Source: Rhyacichthys aspro | Lineage: Eukaryota; Chordata; Actinopteri; Gobiiformes; Rhyacichthyidae | Direction of reading: 5' to 3' | Assembly: GCA_036850595.1 (NCBI GenBank) | Contig: CM072155.1 | Location: 7,381,475 to 7,445,474 of the forward strand | Length of the DNA stretch: 64,000 nt | In this document: piece by piece, positions 14,565-26,962 of the stretch | How the letters are laid out: each line of letters begins with the position of its first letter | Numbering within the stretch: the first letter of the stretch is position 1 | Notes under the pieces: model-generated | What the model was told of the DNA's origin: nothing | Seen by the model: only the letters and a program-made list of their open reading frames with translations | The model's database searches: none | Program-made: the position numbers and the translations under genes

Positions 14565-16641
14565 GTATGTCGCTTCTTTTTCGTGAATTACCTTTGAGAT
14601 TCTGCTCGGAACATCTAAAGATAACCATTTAAACCAGGGTTGGGTGTAGATACATTTCTTTGCGACGCTTTTTTTGTTTTACTCCTTGAACTAGCGCCAG
14701 ACACGCTGACACTACACACTGATAAAGCGGCGGACCGCACGCTATCGTTATTGTTTTGCCTCTCCAACTTCCAGCGTTACCGTGACGTGAATTATACCGA
14801 CACGCCGCTGTTTTCATGAATGAAGGCTCACGCCGACAGCTGCCTGGTGCAAGAACAGCCCGTTCCCGCGGTGCTCGGCTCAGTCAAAGGCTACATTGTG
14901 TGTCCGCGCTGGCATCCGCTGGCGGCTGCTGCGGGCTGGACGGGGACGCTACAGCGGCTCTCCGGTCCGCGCTCGTCTGCATTTAGGGCTTTATATATCC
15001 TACTGTTTACACACCTCGCCTGTCCTCTGTGTTGAGAAGGCTCTAAAGGAACAAAACTGAAGCCACCAATCTTTGACTTCCACTTGAGTAACCTACAGCA
15101 TGCAGGAATTTAAAGTTCACACTTCAAACTCGACCCTCTGTCCACGAAATATCCACTTGCTACACAGCTAATTTTCTCTTTAGCCAGACAGTTAACCCAG
15201 TATGAAATTACTGACAAAACAAAGTTGATATAACGTTATAATGTGTTGTTACTTGTGTGTTTTCGTTTAAGAAAAGCTTGACAATAGCAGACCAGTCTTC
15301 TTGTCTTCAAAAGGGCGTTTACAACAAATAGGCAACGAAAAAACTGATTACAAACGGTACTGTGCATAGGTTTAATGCAGGTGTGGATCTAAAAGGTCAA
15401 GTCAACTCTAAAGTGTGGTGATTTTTATTAGTTTGCAAAATGCAAAGTGAAAAGCGGAACAGAAAACAATTCTAAATCAAATCAGTATTTGCAGTGACAG
15501 TTCTAGCAGTTCCACAGTCTCAGTTTTGGAAGGATTTAGGAAGGTTTTGTTCAAACATTTGGAGAATCCCAGACAAAACCAGGCGAAACTGGATCGTCAA
15601 ACTTCAGAAGGAACCAGGCTAAACCAGACCGTGTAATCTCAGACTCCATGATGTTGTGATCAGGGTTACACCGTTACGTCCTTGTTCTGGGATCACTGAA
15701 AAATGGAAGGGTTTCATCTCTTTACTCACTTTTACATTTTGTGAATTGATAAAAAACAAACAAACAAAAACTCACATTGTATATCGTTGACATCATTCTT
15801 ACTTGACTGCACATCTTCACACCTGCCTAAAACTTAAGCACAGTACTGTATTTAGACATAACCCATTTATCACAAGTGTTAAATGCCCAACGAGTGATAA
15901 AAAAATAAAAACAGAAATGTATTGCCCCTCTTTATTACGTCACACTGGTTCACTGTTATACGACATATGAAGTGACGCCTCTGTCATAATGTGAATGAAG
16001 TTACACGAGTTTGTCTGCATTCACGGTTGCAGCCAACACTGGCCCCTTAGTCCGAGGAAAAGAGGAAACTGTGCGAGAGCTGTTGCATGAGAACACCAGA
16101 TTTAGATTTTTGAGTGCAAGAAACAAGTGGAACTGGTTCAGCATTGTGCTATGCTATTGAGTTAAGTGCAACATTTCAACTTTTCCCACATATGAAAAAA
16201 CTAAGTAAAGGTGTATTTTTGGAATCCACAGTGAGCACAGTGTGGAGAGAGCGGGGCACTTCTACAGCACATGCCATGCTAAGTCTGCTGGCTGCAGGCA
16301 TTTGACAGCTGCTTGTGATGTTGATACTTGGTGGAGAAGCTGGGTCAGTTGTGAACAAGTGTGCTGTATTGAGCTGAGTCGAAAAATGGGAACACTCACT
16401 TCTGCTGGATTTTAAAGCTGTGGTTACCATTTATGCTTGTGCAACACGCAGTGAGATACTATCTATAGATCATCAGCTAATATTACGGCCAATAGAAAAC
16501 CCCCTGCAGATATATTTGGTGTCAAGTTTGTCAATTTGCTTTTAATATTTTAGAAGTTAAATAGCCAATGGTAATGTTACAGCTTGTTTTTTGGAATGGT
16601 CAATAAGAAAATGTGAAAATGTGTGTGTTGTCCACAGGGGC

Positions 16642-16932
16642 ATGCAGCGGAGGTGAGAGTGAATCCATGGATGGTCAGCCACACTCCTGCAGTGCACCAG
16701 CATCATGACAACCCGCTCTCATCGCACAGGCTGCCATCTTTCTATCGCCATGGTGAGAGGCAGTGTCTGGACCTTGACTTTGTTGTCATGGTGACTGTGT
16801 AGCGAGCAACTCTTTCACTCCGTTCTGTTGTTGACATAAGACACAACCAGGTAAGGGTTTTCAATCTGCTGCCATGGTGACGCCGTAGAGACGCCCTGCG
16901 AAGAGAATTGTGTTGCTATGGTGATGCTGTAG
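16642..16932 (+). promoter_or_regulatory. chst12: Array of minimal upstream ORFs in the chst12 leader
   Basis: The leader exon (from an acceptor at 16636-16637) contains at least five upstream ATGs with early stops. Three are repeated five-codon units of the form ATG-GTG-x-x-TAG: 16788-16802 (MVTV), 16874-16888 (MVTP) and 16918-16932 (MVML). A fourth ATG-GTG at 16750 opens a longer frame that stops at 16793-16795, and 16642-16656 reads MQRR-stop. The last one ends 21 bases before the chst12 ATG. Such leaders usually lower downstream initiation; that effect here is inference. Confidence 0.7.
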
Positions 16933-16953
16933 CCTGCACGTCAGTTAGTCACT

Positions 16954-19214
16954 ATGGGAGCGTCCAAGATGTTCCGTGTTTTTGTTGTCCTGGGCTCTGT
17001 CTTCATGATCCTCCTGATCATCATCTACTGGGACGATGTGGGAGCGTCGTATTTGTATCTGCACACGCACGTCTCGCCCGGACCCAAAACCCCAGCGCCG
17101 CCCTCGCAGCACAGACCCAAAACTTCACAAACGCCGTCCTTTCTCTCAGACATCGATGCCTTTGTTAACCAGTTCTTGGAGCCAGGAAGTGACGAGCCCA
17201 CAGACCCCGCCCCTGCCGATACAGGTAACCAATCGGAGAAGGCAGAAGAACGATATATACCGCGACAGGAGTGGAAGGTCCACCTGACTCCAGTAGCACC
17301 AGAGCTCCGTGAGAGACAGGTAGAGTTCAAGAAAAATGTATGTTTTGATATTTTTAAAGCGTAAAGGGACAATGTGTTAGTCAGCCAGTCGGCAGTCAGC
17401 CACTTCTTTTTCTATTTTATGCAAAGGATTAGTCTGTTTTTGTGGATTTAAGAATGGATAGACAAACAAACAATCAATCAATCAGAAAAGTGTGCAGTGC
17501 TAACAGACGCAGAAAAACAAAGCATTACATAAAGCCCGCCCTATTTTTGATATTTTTGCGGCTATGTATTTTCTGGTAGAAATTGCTTAGTGTAGAAGGT
17601 TAATGAATGTCAGAGCAACACATTTTGCATATTTGAAAAACTTTTAAGAAATGTCTACAGAGATTACACAGCTTGCTTTAAGGTTGTTTTGTGTTATAAA
17701 ATACTTGCTAGGGATTAAGGGAATAAGGCATAACCATACATTTTTGTCTCATGCCTTTTTAAATGTGACAACGACAGGAACATCGGCGCAAGATGCTTCA
17801 GGAAATATGCTCCAATGACAGCCTGGTATTTCCTGGCAAAAACCGCTCATTTGACGACATTCCCAACCAAGAACTGAATCACCTCATTGTGGATGACAGG
17901 CACGGGATTATCTACTGCTATGTCCCAAAGGTACACAAACACCCGTCTGCTGCTTACTAAAAATCATTTGTTTTTAAACCCTCATTGGGATTTGTTTATT
18001 GTAGCATGAAATGACTGTATTATGGTCTAATGTTGTTCTCTGGGCTTCTGCTGGCCTCAGGTAGCGTGCAGTAACTGGAAGCGCATCATGATAATCCTCA
18101 GTGAAAGTCTGCTTCATGATGGCGTTCCCCAGAGAGACCCGCTGGCGGTCCCCCGGGAACTGGTCCACAACAGTAGCATGCACTTCACCTTTAACCGCTT
18201 CTGGAAACGATATGGCAAGTTCGCAAAGCATCTCATGAAGGTTTGTGTGAATACTATTTAGTACTTTTATACAATGTTTCCACTCTAATAAGTTTAATTC
18301 TTTTTTTAAATTTGGTTTAGGCAACACATCTTCATTTCATACGTTCACTTTATAATAGCTTTATACATTGACGGAAAGCTTTATACATTTGTGGAAAAAG
18401 AATCCAGGATCAGGGGTTGCTGTTCCAAACCACACTGAAGTTTTAGCATAATTCTCACCTCCAGCTTGTTTCCAAAGTACGCAGCAATAAAAGCACTTTC
18501 CCGTAATTGCTACCTTGGCACTAGTCTAGTCCTAATGTTAATTTATGATCTTGTGTGCTATTATGGGAAAAAGCACTGTGCAATGATTACTCTAAATAGA
18601 CTGTAATTAAGACTAATCGTCCATTCAATGTATGGTTTTGTGCCACACTTTATTTTTCTCCCCAGGTGAAGCTGAAAAAGTACACCAAGTTCCTTTTTGT
18701 GCGGGACCCGTTTGTGCGTCTCATCTCAGCGTACCGCAACAAGTTTGAGCTGAGCAACGAGCAGTTCTACCAACGCTTTGCACAGATCATTCTGCGGCGC
18801 TTCGCTAACCAGCCCACTCCACCGCCGCACGCTGACGAGGCCTTCTCTCAGGGCATCCACCCCACATTCGCCCAGTTCGTCCACTATCTGCTGGACCCTC
18901 AGACTGAAAAGGACATGCCCTTTAACGAGCACTGGAGACAAGTGTACCGCCTTTGCCACCCGTGCCAGATCCAGTACGACTTTGTGGGCCACTTGGAGAC
19001 GGCGGACGAGGACGCGGAGCACCTCCTGCGGCTGCTGCGAGTGGACAACGTGGTGGAATTTCCAGTTACGCCCAGAAACGTCACCAACAGCAGCTGGGAG
19101 GCAGACTGGTTTCGCACAGTGCCTATCGAGGTGCGAAGGAAACTGTACAAGCTGTATGAACCCGACTTCAGGCTTTTTGGATATGACAGACCCGATTCAA
19201 TACTTAATGAGTGA
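16954..19214 (+). CDS. chst12: Carbohydrate (chondroitin 4-O) sulfotransferase 12
   Basis: CHST12 transfers sulfate from PAPS to C4 of GalNAc in chondroitin/dermatan chains, in the Golgi. Coding exons 16954-17319, 17778-17930, 18061-18240 and 18666-19214 are in phase and give 415 residues (human 414). The N-terminus shows a short cytoplasmic tail and a type II signal anchor (about 7-25, VFMILLIIIYW). A variable stem follows. The 5'-phosphosulfate-binding motif reads PKVACSNWKR and is split by intron 2; the 3'-phosphate-binding motif reads VRDPFVRLISAYR. C-terminal family signatures NEHWRQVYRLCHPCQI and LYKLYEPDF are present. As I recall, the mammalian CHST12 coding region is a single exon, so the split coding region here is notable. 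It lies next to card11 in the same orientation, matching the human 7p22 neighbourhood. Confidence 0.95.
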
Positions 19215-21293
19215 CTCTGCGAAAAGAATGCCCCTCAAACATCACAAAAATATTTTCTATTGACCCCCTCTGCATCAGTGACCCTTCCCATCCTCCTGGC
19301 ATTTGTTTTCCCAGGTCTTGTTTGTCTTACCCTCAGTTTTCCCATTTGATGAAGCACATTCATGAAGAAAAAGCAAGGTCATATCCATTCCTGTTTTTCT
19401 TTATCAGAAAACAAGAAGCACAGAAGTTGTGGGAAAGATTAGATAAAATTGGTTTGTGCAAAACCATTATCATGGAATAACAGCAGGTGTCAGGTTGGAC
19501 AGTGTTCAAAGCAGAGAGAGTGCCCCACGCTCTTAACTTTAATGTCATGTTACGCCTGTCACAGTTCTCCTGTGACTAACCTCGTAAATAGCTAATAGCG
19601 ATGACAGTTTGGTATGTCATAGAAACACTTGTCGGCAGATGGCTTAGGCATTTTAACTGACAAAACATGGCGTTACTCAAATAGTTGTAAATGTAGTTGC
19701 ACTAAAGCAGTCGGTGTCATTTTTTTGACCTGTGCAATAGTTATGCTGAGCATGAAAGGGATTTTGTATTCAATTGTTACTGAGAACAAAATTAATAAAA
19801 GTATACATAAGAAACATAGATCAAGTAGATGCTCATGTAACATAACATTCATTACAGCAACAAACCGGACAATGTATTAAACACAATACATTAGGTTTGA
19901 GCATGGAGTAATTATATTAATAGAGTATTTTTATTGCAGCTTGCTTTTTTGACACATTTTAAGCATGATATGAATGCCATTCTGTAGCCTCATCATTTAG
20001 AAGCACAGTAGCTCCAGTGAAAGGCTCGAGTGCTGCATTTGTCTGAGCTTGTCTTTAAAATGTAAAACTGAAGTTTTTACATTCTTTTGATTTTATTTCA
20101 GCTGGAAAAGTACAGTAACCCCCCAAGTATGTGTATTTCACCAGACACTGTTTGTAAAAGAACATTTTAATTGTTTTTTTCCACAAGATATATTTATTAA
20201 CAAAGAACTGCAAAATATTGCTGGAGACTGCAACAGTGTTGTTGGTCCCTCCTTAATAGGATAAATTTTGCATTCAAAAAGGGCAGCATTTTTATAGGAT
20301 ACAAAAATATCAAAATTGTGTTTAGAGTATGTGCAATGCTACTGTGCTGTTGTGTAGACACTCAAACATTAGACTAAAGCTAGCACTAGAGTAACCGTAA
20401 TTAGAGTAAAGGTTAGAGCAACACTTGACTCTGTTTAAAGGCCAAACTCATCATATCATGACATGGGCATGAAATGGACTTCTGTAGTGGACAGAAAAGA
20501 AAGTGCCTTTGGTTGCTAAAGTTTACACAGCATAAAAAGTATTTTTGTAGAAGGACTTCATTTTTACTCAGTACAGTGACTACTGTATGAAGCCACAAAA
20601 GGTATTTTTGATCTACTGGGCCTTGTTTATCTTGTGTGGTTAATACATGTTAAAAAAGAGAGAAGATTTGCTTTCGTTTTTCTAGTGTCCATTGGATTGT
20701 TCTTGTTGAACATTGACCATGCAGCGCTACTGTGTGGTTTATACTGTACGTGATGTCAAAGGCACGGTCTGTGCCATGATTCAGCGCGTTTACCTGATGT
20801 TGTCTTATTGCCTTTTCTTTGTTTTTGTGTAAATTGTGAGGATCTACAACATTGTTTAAATGTTATTGATGATAAACTCATTGGCATTCAGATTTGAACT
20901 TGACAGTCATCACACGTGCATTTAATCAGTGTATGTCTTTCATTCATATCAGATTCCTTTGTTATATTCTCATATCCTACTGCCTTATGGTAACCGAGTC
21001 AATTAAGATGCGACAGTTGTAATATTTTGATAAAAGGTCTCAGTCCTTGCTGCTGTCGACAAAGGGAAAAGTTACATATCTGTTCTTTGTGAATCGCACA
21101 CTGTCACTGATGTTATGTAATGTCTAATGTAACGTTTGTGTCATGGCTGAAGTGACAAATATCATATCAACTGAAACCTTTACACTTGGTCCTAATTTAA
21201 ACTGTACAATCTGAAGAGTGCATCTCATACGACTCTTCATGTCCATGCTTTTCCATCTGTATTATTGTATCTTGTGGTTCTGCATCAAGGAGA

Positions 21294-21299
21294 AATAAA
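21294..21299 (+). terminator. Likely distal poly(A) signal of chst12
   Basis: An AATAAA lies about 2.1 kb after the chst12 stop. The intervening 19215-21290 holds no coding exon and fits a long 3'UTR. An earlier AATAAA at about 19795 is an alternative site. Confidence 0.5.
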
Positions 21300-21309
21300 G
21301 GTTGTGGGC

Positions 21310-22850
21310 ATGACGGAGAAGAGAGATTCTGCTGCTTCCTTGTCCTGTCTCCTTCTGGATGCCACATTAGCATTTTATCTGATGAAGATGCTCAGGACTA
21401 GACAATCCATTATTGCAGTGGTGTTTCTTTATGTCTTTACAGTGCTCAACAATAACAGGCCTGGACTTAAAGGGTATATGTTATTTGGCACCTTGGTAAT
21501 ACTCCCTTTGAGCTCACAGAAGATTTATACTCTCTATATGTACATGCGCATCTAGTGGCATGGCATTACAGGACACAAACCATATCTTTGTTTTTATTAA
21601 AAGATACAGCCTCAATGTTGATTTGATGTATGTTTTTTTGAGATTATAATATTACAATACCCAGGGCCTGCTAGGTGGGCTAATCCCCTCTTGTGTTTTA
21701 AACTATAATAACGTATTGTTAAAACATATTTTTTCCATTCATGTATCTTGTAAAAGATTGTAGAAGATACTGTTTATGGGGTTTTGAAGTCCCTCATATT
21801 TCAAAAACGGCATTAAAAAAAGAAAAGGGGGGTTATTTTTTATAGCCCAAGCACAGTGTACCTTCTGCACCAATCATCTTCCTAATTTTGTGATTGACAA
21901 GTGTAAAGCCCGCCTCCTTGTATTGCCTGCTATTAGGGCTAAATTTATTCAGCCCAGAGACTTGAAATCACATCAGTATACACAGTGACAGTGAGCTTCA
22001 CTGTACTTTTGAGAGAGTGTGGAGGGTCATGTGACAGGAAGAGCAGGGTATTATCATATAATTCCATTAGTATTTGCATTATTTGTTGCTTTTAGCATTA
22101 GCATTTTAGCAACAGAAAGGTCATGGATAAGAGCTTCACTTAAAATCATAAAGTAAGCCTGATATTGTTGCTGCCTTTAGTTTGCATGAAACTGTTGCAG
22201 TATCCAGAAAAGTAGTCATTTCTGAAAGTTGCTATATATATAGCTGAGGGTCTCCAATGTTTTGTTACTGTAGTGTGAACGAACACACATCTCAAATAAG
22301 AACAATTCTCCACAAATCTTATTCAGTCATATGTAGGTGCAACTCCTTAAAAGTAGTGTAGTGTTGCTTTAATACATGTTCAGTGTGACTCCACATTCAC
22401 AGACAAAAAAAACAAAAACAACACAGGATGAATTATATACAAACACGTATTGAGGAAGTGCTTCAGGACCACTTTAAACAGCAAAAGAATCCGGAAATAA
22501 CATCAACCACAGAGGAAAAGGAGGCCAGTTGTGAAAACACAGAGTTCCTGGAGCATGGGAAAGATTTTTTTTTATACTGAATGAAAACTAGTTCCTGATG
22601 ATAGTGACTAGTTGAACAATCTATTACAAGAAGTCTGTGTGGAAACATGGGCCAAAAGAGACAGAGAGGAATGAAAGAAGCATCCATATTTTATAAAGAG
22701 AACAAAAACAGAGCACAGGTAAGTCTTCTTTGGAGACATCCTCTTTCGTACACATCCTTCGAGGGGTTCTATAGAAAGTAAATACCGGACTGGAACTGCA
22801 TAGGCCATTCTCATTGCCTTCAATAAAAGCACTTACAAGAGTATACAAAA
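21310..22850. other. Convergent intergenic gap between chst12 and c1qtnf6
   Basis: I see no gene here. The stretch separates genes that in human lie on 7p22 (card11, chst12) from genes of human 22q12-13 (c1qtnf6 onward), so it contains a synteny breakpoint relative to human. Confidence 0.6.
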
Positions 22851-22858
22851 GGAGGCAG

Positions 22859-22864
22859 TTTATT
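22859..22864 (-). terminator. Poly(A) signal of c1qtnf6
   Basis: TTTATT on the + strand (AATAAA on -) lies about 160 bases beyond the c1qtnf6 stop codon. Confidence 0.55.
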
Positions 22865-23021
22865 TATGCAAACTGTGTTAATACAAAACAATACAATACA
22901 ATACAAACTTAAAAATGAATCTTTAGATATTTAGTTTTTATGTCTATGTTTTTTGTTTGAGCACCATGTTTTAGCACCACAGACATCACCTTAAAGACTT
23001 TTACTAATACCACACTTTGAT

Positions 23022-24782
23022 TTAAGACTCATTGCTGGCTTTAATGAGGTATCCATTGAAAGTAATGTACACATCAACGTCGTCACTGTAAATGGCGTTC
23101 TCCCGCTCCCTCTTGTACAGCCGGACCCACACCTCGTCTTTGAGTCCGAGATCCAACATGATGCTCTGACTCTGCATGATGGAGCGGTCGCTGGGCTGGG
23201 CGTACACGATGGCCTTCTCGTTTTCGTTCAGCATGATGTGCAGGTACGTCTCCTTGAAGTTCCACGTGTGAACGTTGACGTTGAAGAAGTAAACGCCCGG
23301 GATGCGGCAGATAAACTTCCCCTCGAACATGTTAAAGTGCTGGTCCAGGTTGACGAAGACGGTGTCGAACACCAGCGCCTGGTACGTCTCCAGGCTGTGA
23401 AGGGATTTGCGACGGCCCACGGAAAAAGCTGAGTACTGGACTTTGCAGGGATCTCCCGGGACACCAGCCTGACCCTTGGCGCCTTTTGAACCCATGGGTC
23501 CCCTGGAGCCTGACGGACCCTCCATTCCAACTTTTCCAGGCGTCCCTCTGTCACCGCGGTCTCCTTTGTCACCTGGAAAGATCAGTTTAACGCAGTTTAT
23601 CTTTTCAGTTTCTGACATAGGAAGGAACATAATGACAAGATATTTGGTTCCAAAAAGGCCTTGAGCTCTGCAGTAGCTCATGACTCCATCTATTGGTACA
23701 AAGTGATATTGCCCTGAGATCCAGCAGTTCATTTTTCTTCCTCTGTAGTGCACATGTTTTTGCTCAAATCTTTAACACAGTTCTCCAAAATGGCCTCTTG
23801 CAAGTTAGCAACATTTGAATAAGGTCTGAGCTTCTTACTTTAATTTTAAAAACCACCTTTTTCTCTAATGTCTCCTGTAGTGGACATTTGGAAAATATTT
23901 GTGTACTTTTTTGGCTTTTGCTGAGCTCCATTAGTAAATAATAAAACCATGTCATTTTTTTTAATTTTCTTGTACTCTGGTGCCTACCTTAAACAGGTAG
24001 TAGAGTCCTTTTATCAATTCAAGCATTAGAAAATTTCTAGTTTTGCAATTAACTGGATTATTATATTATTATTCCTGATTGAGTACATTTAAGTGCCATT
24101 GTCCCATTACAGATAACAAGTTGGACATTTTTTTTAAATAAAAAATGTTTGATTTTTTTTTTTTTCTACTTCTTCTGTTTCTTTCGCATGGCCTCATGAG
24201 AATATAATAGGCCCATCACTTTCTGAGTGTTCTGTCAACACCTCTACCAAAATACAACTCAGCATCTTTGATACAAGTAAAAATACTACATATAGGGGCT
24301 TTATGGGTTCAGTCACTTTGATGTAGGGCTATAACCTGTACATACTGGAGCTACACACAGTTTTCCATGGATTTAATCTCTGTAATGTGTGGAAATGCCT
24401 TATTGGCTTTCTACTCTTTTCTGTTCCTTTTATAGTGTGATGTCTTTAAGTAACATAATGGGTTTTAATGAAGATAGGAGAGAAAAAGCTACAGCTGCAC
24501 ACACAAACAGTAAAACACTGAGTGGACTGAGTTTAAAAGATGCCATATTAAATTCTTTTATTTTGCAGAAAGTACAAAACCTTCACGATGGAAGTTACCT
24601 TTGAGGATGGTCATGTTGATGTAGGTGCGGACCTCTGGCATGTGGTTCAACCTCCCGGACCGGTGGTCTCTTGTGCCCTCTGGTGGGTCCATGTGGTCAC
24701 AGCAGCGTCGACACGAACCAGAGGGAGGGGGCCCCGGGGCCACCAGAGAAAAAAGGGACAGCAGGAGCAGGGCACCCAACAT
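23022..24782 (-). CDS. c1qtnf6: C1q/TNF-related protein, CTRP6-like
   Basis: This is a secreted, oligomeric adipokine-like protein of the C1QTNF family. There are two coding exons on the minus strand: 24599-24782 (ATG at 24780-24782) and 23022-23572, joined in phase, giving 244 residues. Features in order: signal peptide (1 to about 20, LLLLSLFSLVAPG), a short cysteine-containing N-terminal segment, a short collagen stretch of about 14 Gly-X-Y triplets starting GDKGDRGDRG, and a C-terminal globular C1q domain with NVHTWNFKETYLHIM, RSIMQSQS and ENAIYSDDVDVYITF. The C1q domain also resembles CTRP1 and CTRP8. CTRP6 is preferred because il2rb lies immediately upstream, as in human 22q12-13. The ATG exon is preceded by an acceptor, so a noncoding first exon should lie further upstream. 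Confidence 0.85.
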
Positions 24783-26325
24783 GATTTGGCCTACTGAGAG
24801 AGAAAAAAGAACAATGTGCTCAGTCAGTCCCTCTTCTTTGCCTCATATAGACAATAACATGTTATGGAATTCCGATCCCGTCCAATCAGAGGTGAGTATG
24901 ACCCAAGTAATCTGTTCTTCAGCAAAAACAACATTTTTCCACTTTAGCTGAGTCAAATATGGAACACTACACCCTTAAAAAGGACAGAGAGCCAAGTTCA
25001 TTCTCCTCATTAAGTGTACTTGGAAAATAAGGTCATGGTGTGTCCTTAATGTCACTCCCTTAGCTCTAAAAATGAGATCCGAATCCTTGGACTGTGCCAA
25101 AGAAAACAATCACTGCCCCGAAAGAAAAAACAGTGGGAGTCAAGAGATCAAGGAAAAGAAATCAAGCGTGATTTCCTTGCAAAAGAGTTAGTTGGCTGTG
25201 CATAAACATCTCAAACATTAAACACAGAGCGGACTGTTGGAGGTCAAATGATGCCTCAAAGACGGTGGAGTAGAGTGTGAATGGGAAGTCACTAAATTAT
25301 GAAAATGTCTCATAAATCACAGTAAAGCGAGCGCGTAATTTATTACCAATTAGCTGAGGAAGGTTTCCTCGCGGCAGCAGTTCGTTTAATCAAGAAGAAA
25401 TCAGTAGAGGCCTCTGTCTGTGGAGAGACAAACATGTATTTATTACTCTATAAATCTGCCAGTACCAACATGAGTGCACGAGAGAGAAGAGCTGAGTGTG
25501 CTGGGGGTTTGTTTTAGTGGAAAAAGTTTGGATGACAGCCAGTCACCAGCCACTGAGTGTGTTTATACAGTGTTTTGGAATCTGTAATGAGATTTAGACC
25601 CCGCATATTTGACTAAGTTCTGCCTAAAATGTCAAACATATTATACTCTGACACTCACATAAACTCAATGGAACCGTGAGAGCTTTCCCATAAAGATCTT
25701 TCGGCATCATAAAACGCAGCGCAGTTCGGTGAGAGTTAAAAAGGCCAGCTCAAGTGTGATTTACTATTTCACATTTTGCAATTAAAAAAAGCCTCATAAT
25801 CCGGGCCAAGAAAAGTGATTAAAAATGAACGCAGCTGCAAACATGACAGAACAAAGCTCCATTTTAAACGGCATTCTTGGCCCAGAGAATGTACTTTTTT
25901 CAGTCTGTTGAAGGTTTGTGGATTGAAAATGTGCTTTAAGTATGTGTTGGAAAAGCCAGGAATAAAACAGCTAGTGTTTTGGAGAAAATGACCATTCTCA
26001 GTGTTTGGTATGACTTGTATGGCCCACTGACCGGAGAGATTTCGTAACACGTTTACGGCAGTGTCACATTAAAAGGTGCAGTATTCAGAGTGTTACATAA
26101 TCCTGGAAGAAAACTGTTAGTCTCAGGTGTCTGGTCTAGCGTCTGGTTGTTTCAGTCGCTCGTGATGCAATCAGTCTGTTTAATCAAAACCAAAACACAA
26201 TCAGAGGCTCACAGAACACATTTAACACCAGTGTCATTAACTAGACGTGACATCTTGGCTTGTTAGTACACATTAAGGCAATTATATACAACTGTTGTGG
26301 CCACACTCACACCACTGTTTACAGA

Positions 26326-26520
26326 GGGGTGTCCAAAGTGGGGCCTGGGGGCCAAGATAGGCCGCTTAGAGCAAGCATATTTAGCCATTGTAAAGATAAA
26401 AAAATGTTGATGGATTGAGTATTTCTTTTAATGACATGAAAAAGATTTTTGAGTTTGGCCCATAGCCCACTAATACATTTCCGCTTTGGCCCTCTAAGGG
26501 TTAGGGTTAGGCACCCCTGG
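26326..26520. mobile_element. hAT-like MITE with terminal inverted repeats
   Basis: The left end reads agaggggtgtccaaagtg and the right end, reverse-complemented, reads ccaggggtgcctaa, forming imperfect terminal inverted repeats. The right 65 bases, reverse-complemented, match 48846-48910, so two copies of one family lie in this window. No transposase is present, so it is non-autonomous. The hAT assignment rests on the terminal sequence style. Confidence 0.6.
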
Positions 26521-26534
26521 TTTATAGAATAACT

Positions 26535-26695
26535 CTTTTTTGGGGCCTTTTTGCTTTTATTTGATAGTATAGTCAGACAGACAGGAAACAGGGTGAGAGA
26601 GAGGGAAATGACATTGGGAAAATGACCTGAGCTGGAATTGAGCCTGGGTCTCCTGACTATGGTATGCACTCCATCAGGTGAGCCACCGAGGTTCA
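26535..26695. repeat. Common teleost dispersed repeat
   Basis: It contains the phrase agacaggaaacagggtgaga and, further on, gagctggaattgagcctggg, ending in gtgagccaccgag. This pattern recurs in many fish genomes. It abuts the MITE at 26326-26520. Confidence 0.5.
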
Positions 26696-26849
26696 GCCTA
26701 TAAAATAAGTCTTGGTGCAGTTGGTTTGCTATTTTAGGCTAGTACAGTGTTGGTATTATACTCCATTCAATATATCACAAATATCTAAATAACAGAGGGG
26801 ATATGAATGCAGTGGAATATAAGGGGACAATTAAATTAAATTAAATTGC

Positions 26850-26962
26850 TGTAATGTAAACAAAGCAAATGTATTTCCAAATAAAGGCAAATATTTAAAA
26901 CGGGAAAAAACATCTATAATGTAAACAGAGCTAACGTGTTTCCAATTAAAGGCAACATTTGA
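26850..26962. repeat. Degenerate tandem duplication of about 65 bases
   Basis: Two diverged copies of a unit with 'taatgtaaaca', 'tttcca' and 'taaaggcaa' lie head to tail, followed by a poly(A) run. Confidence 0.55.
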
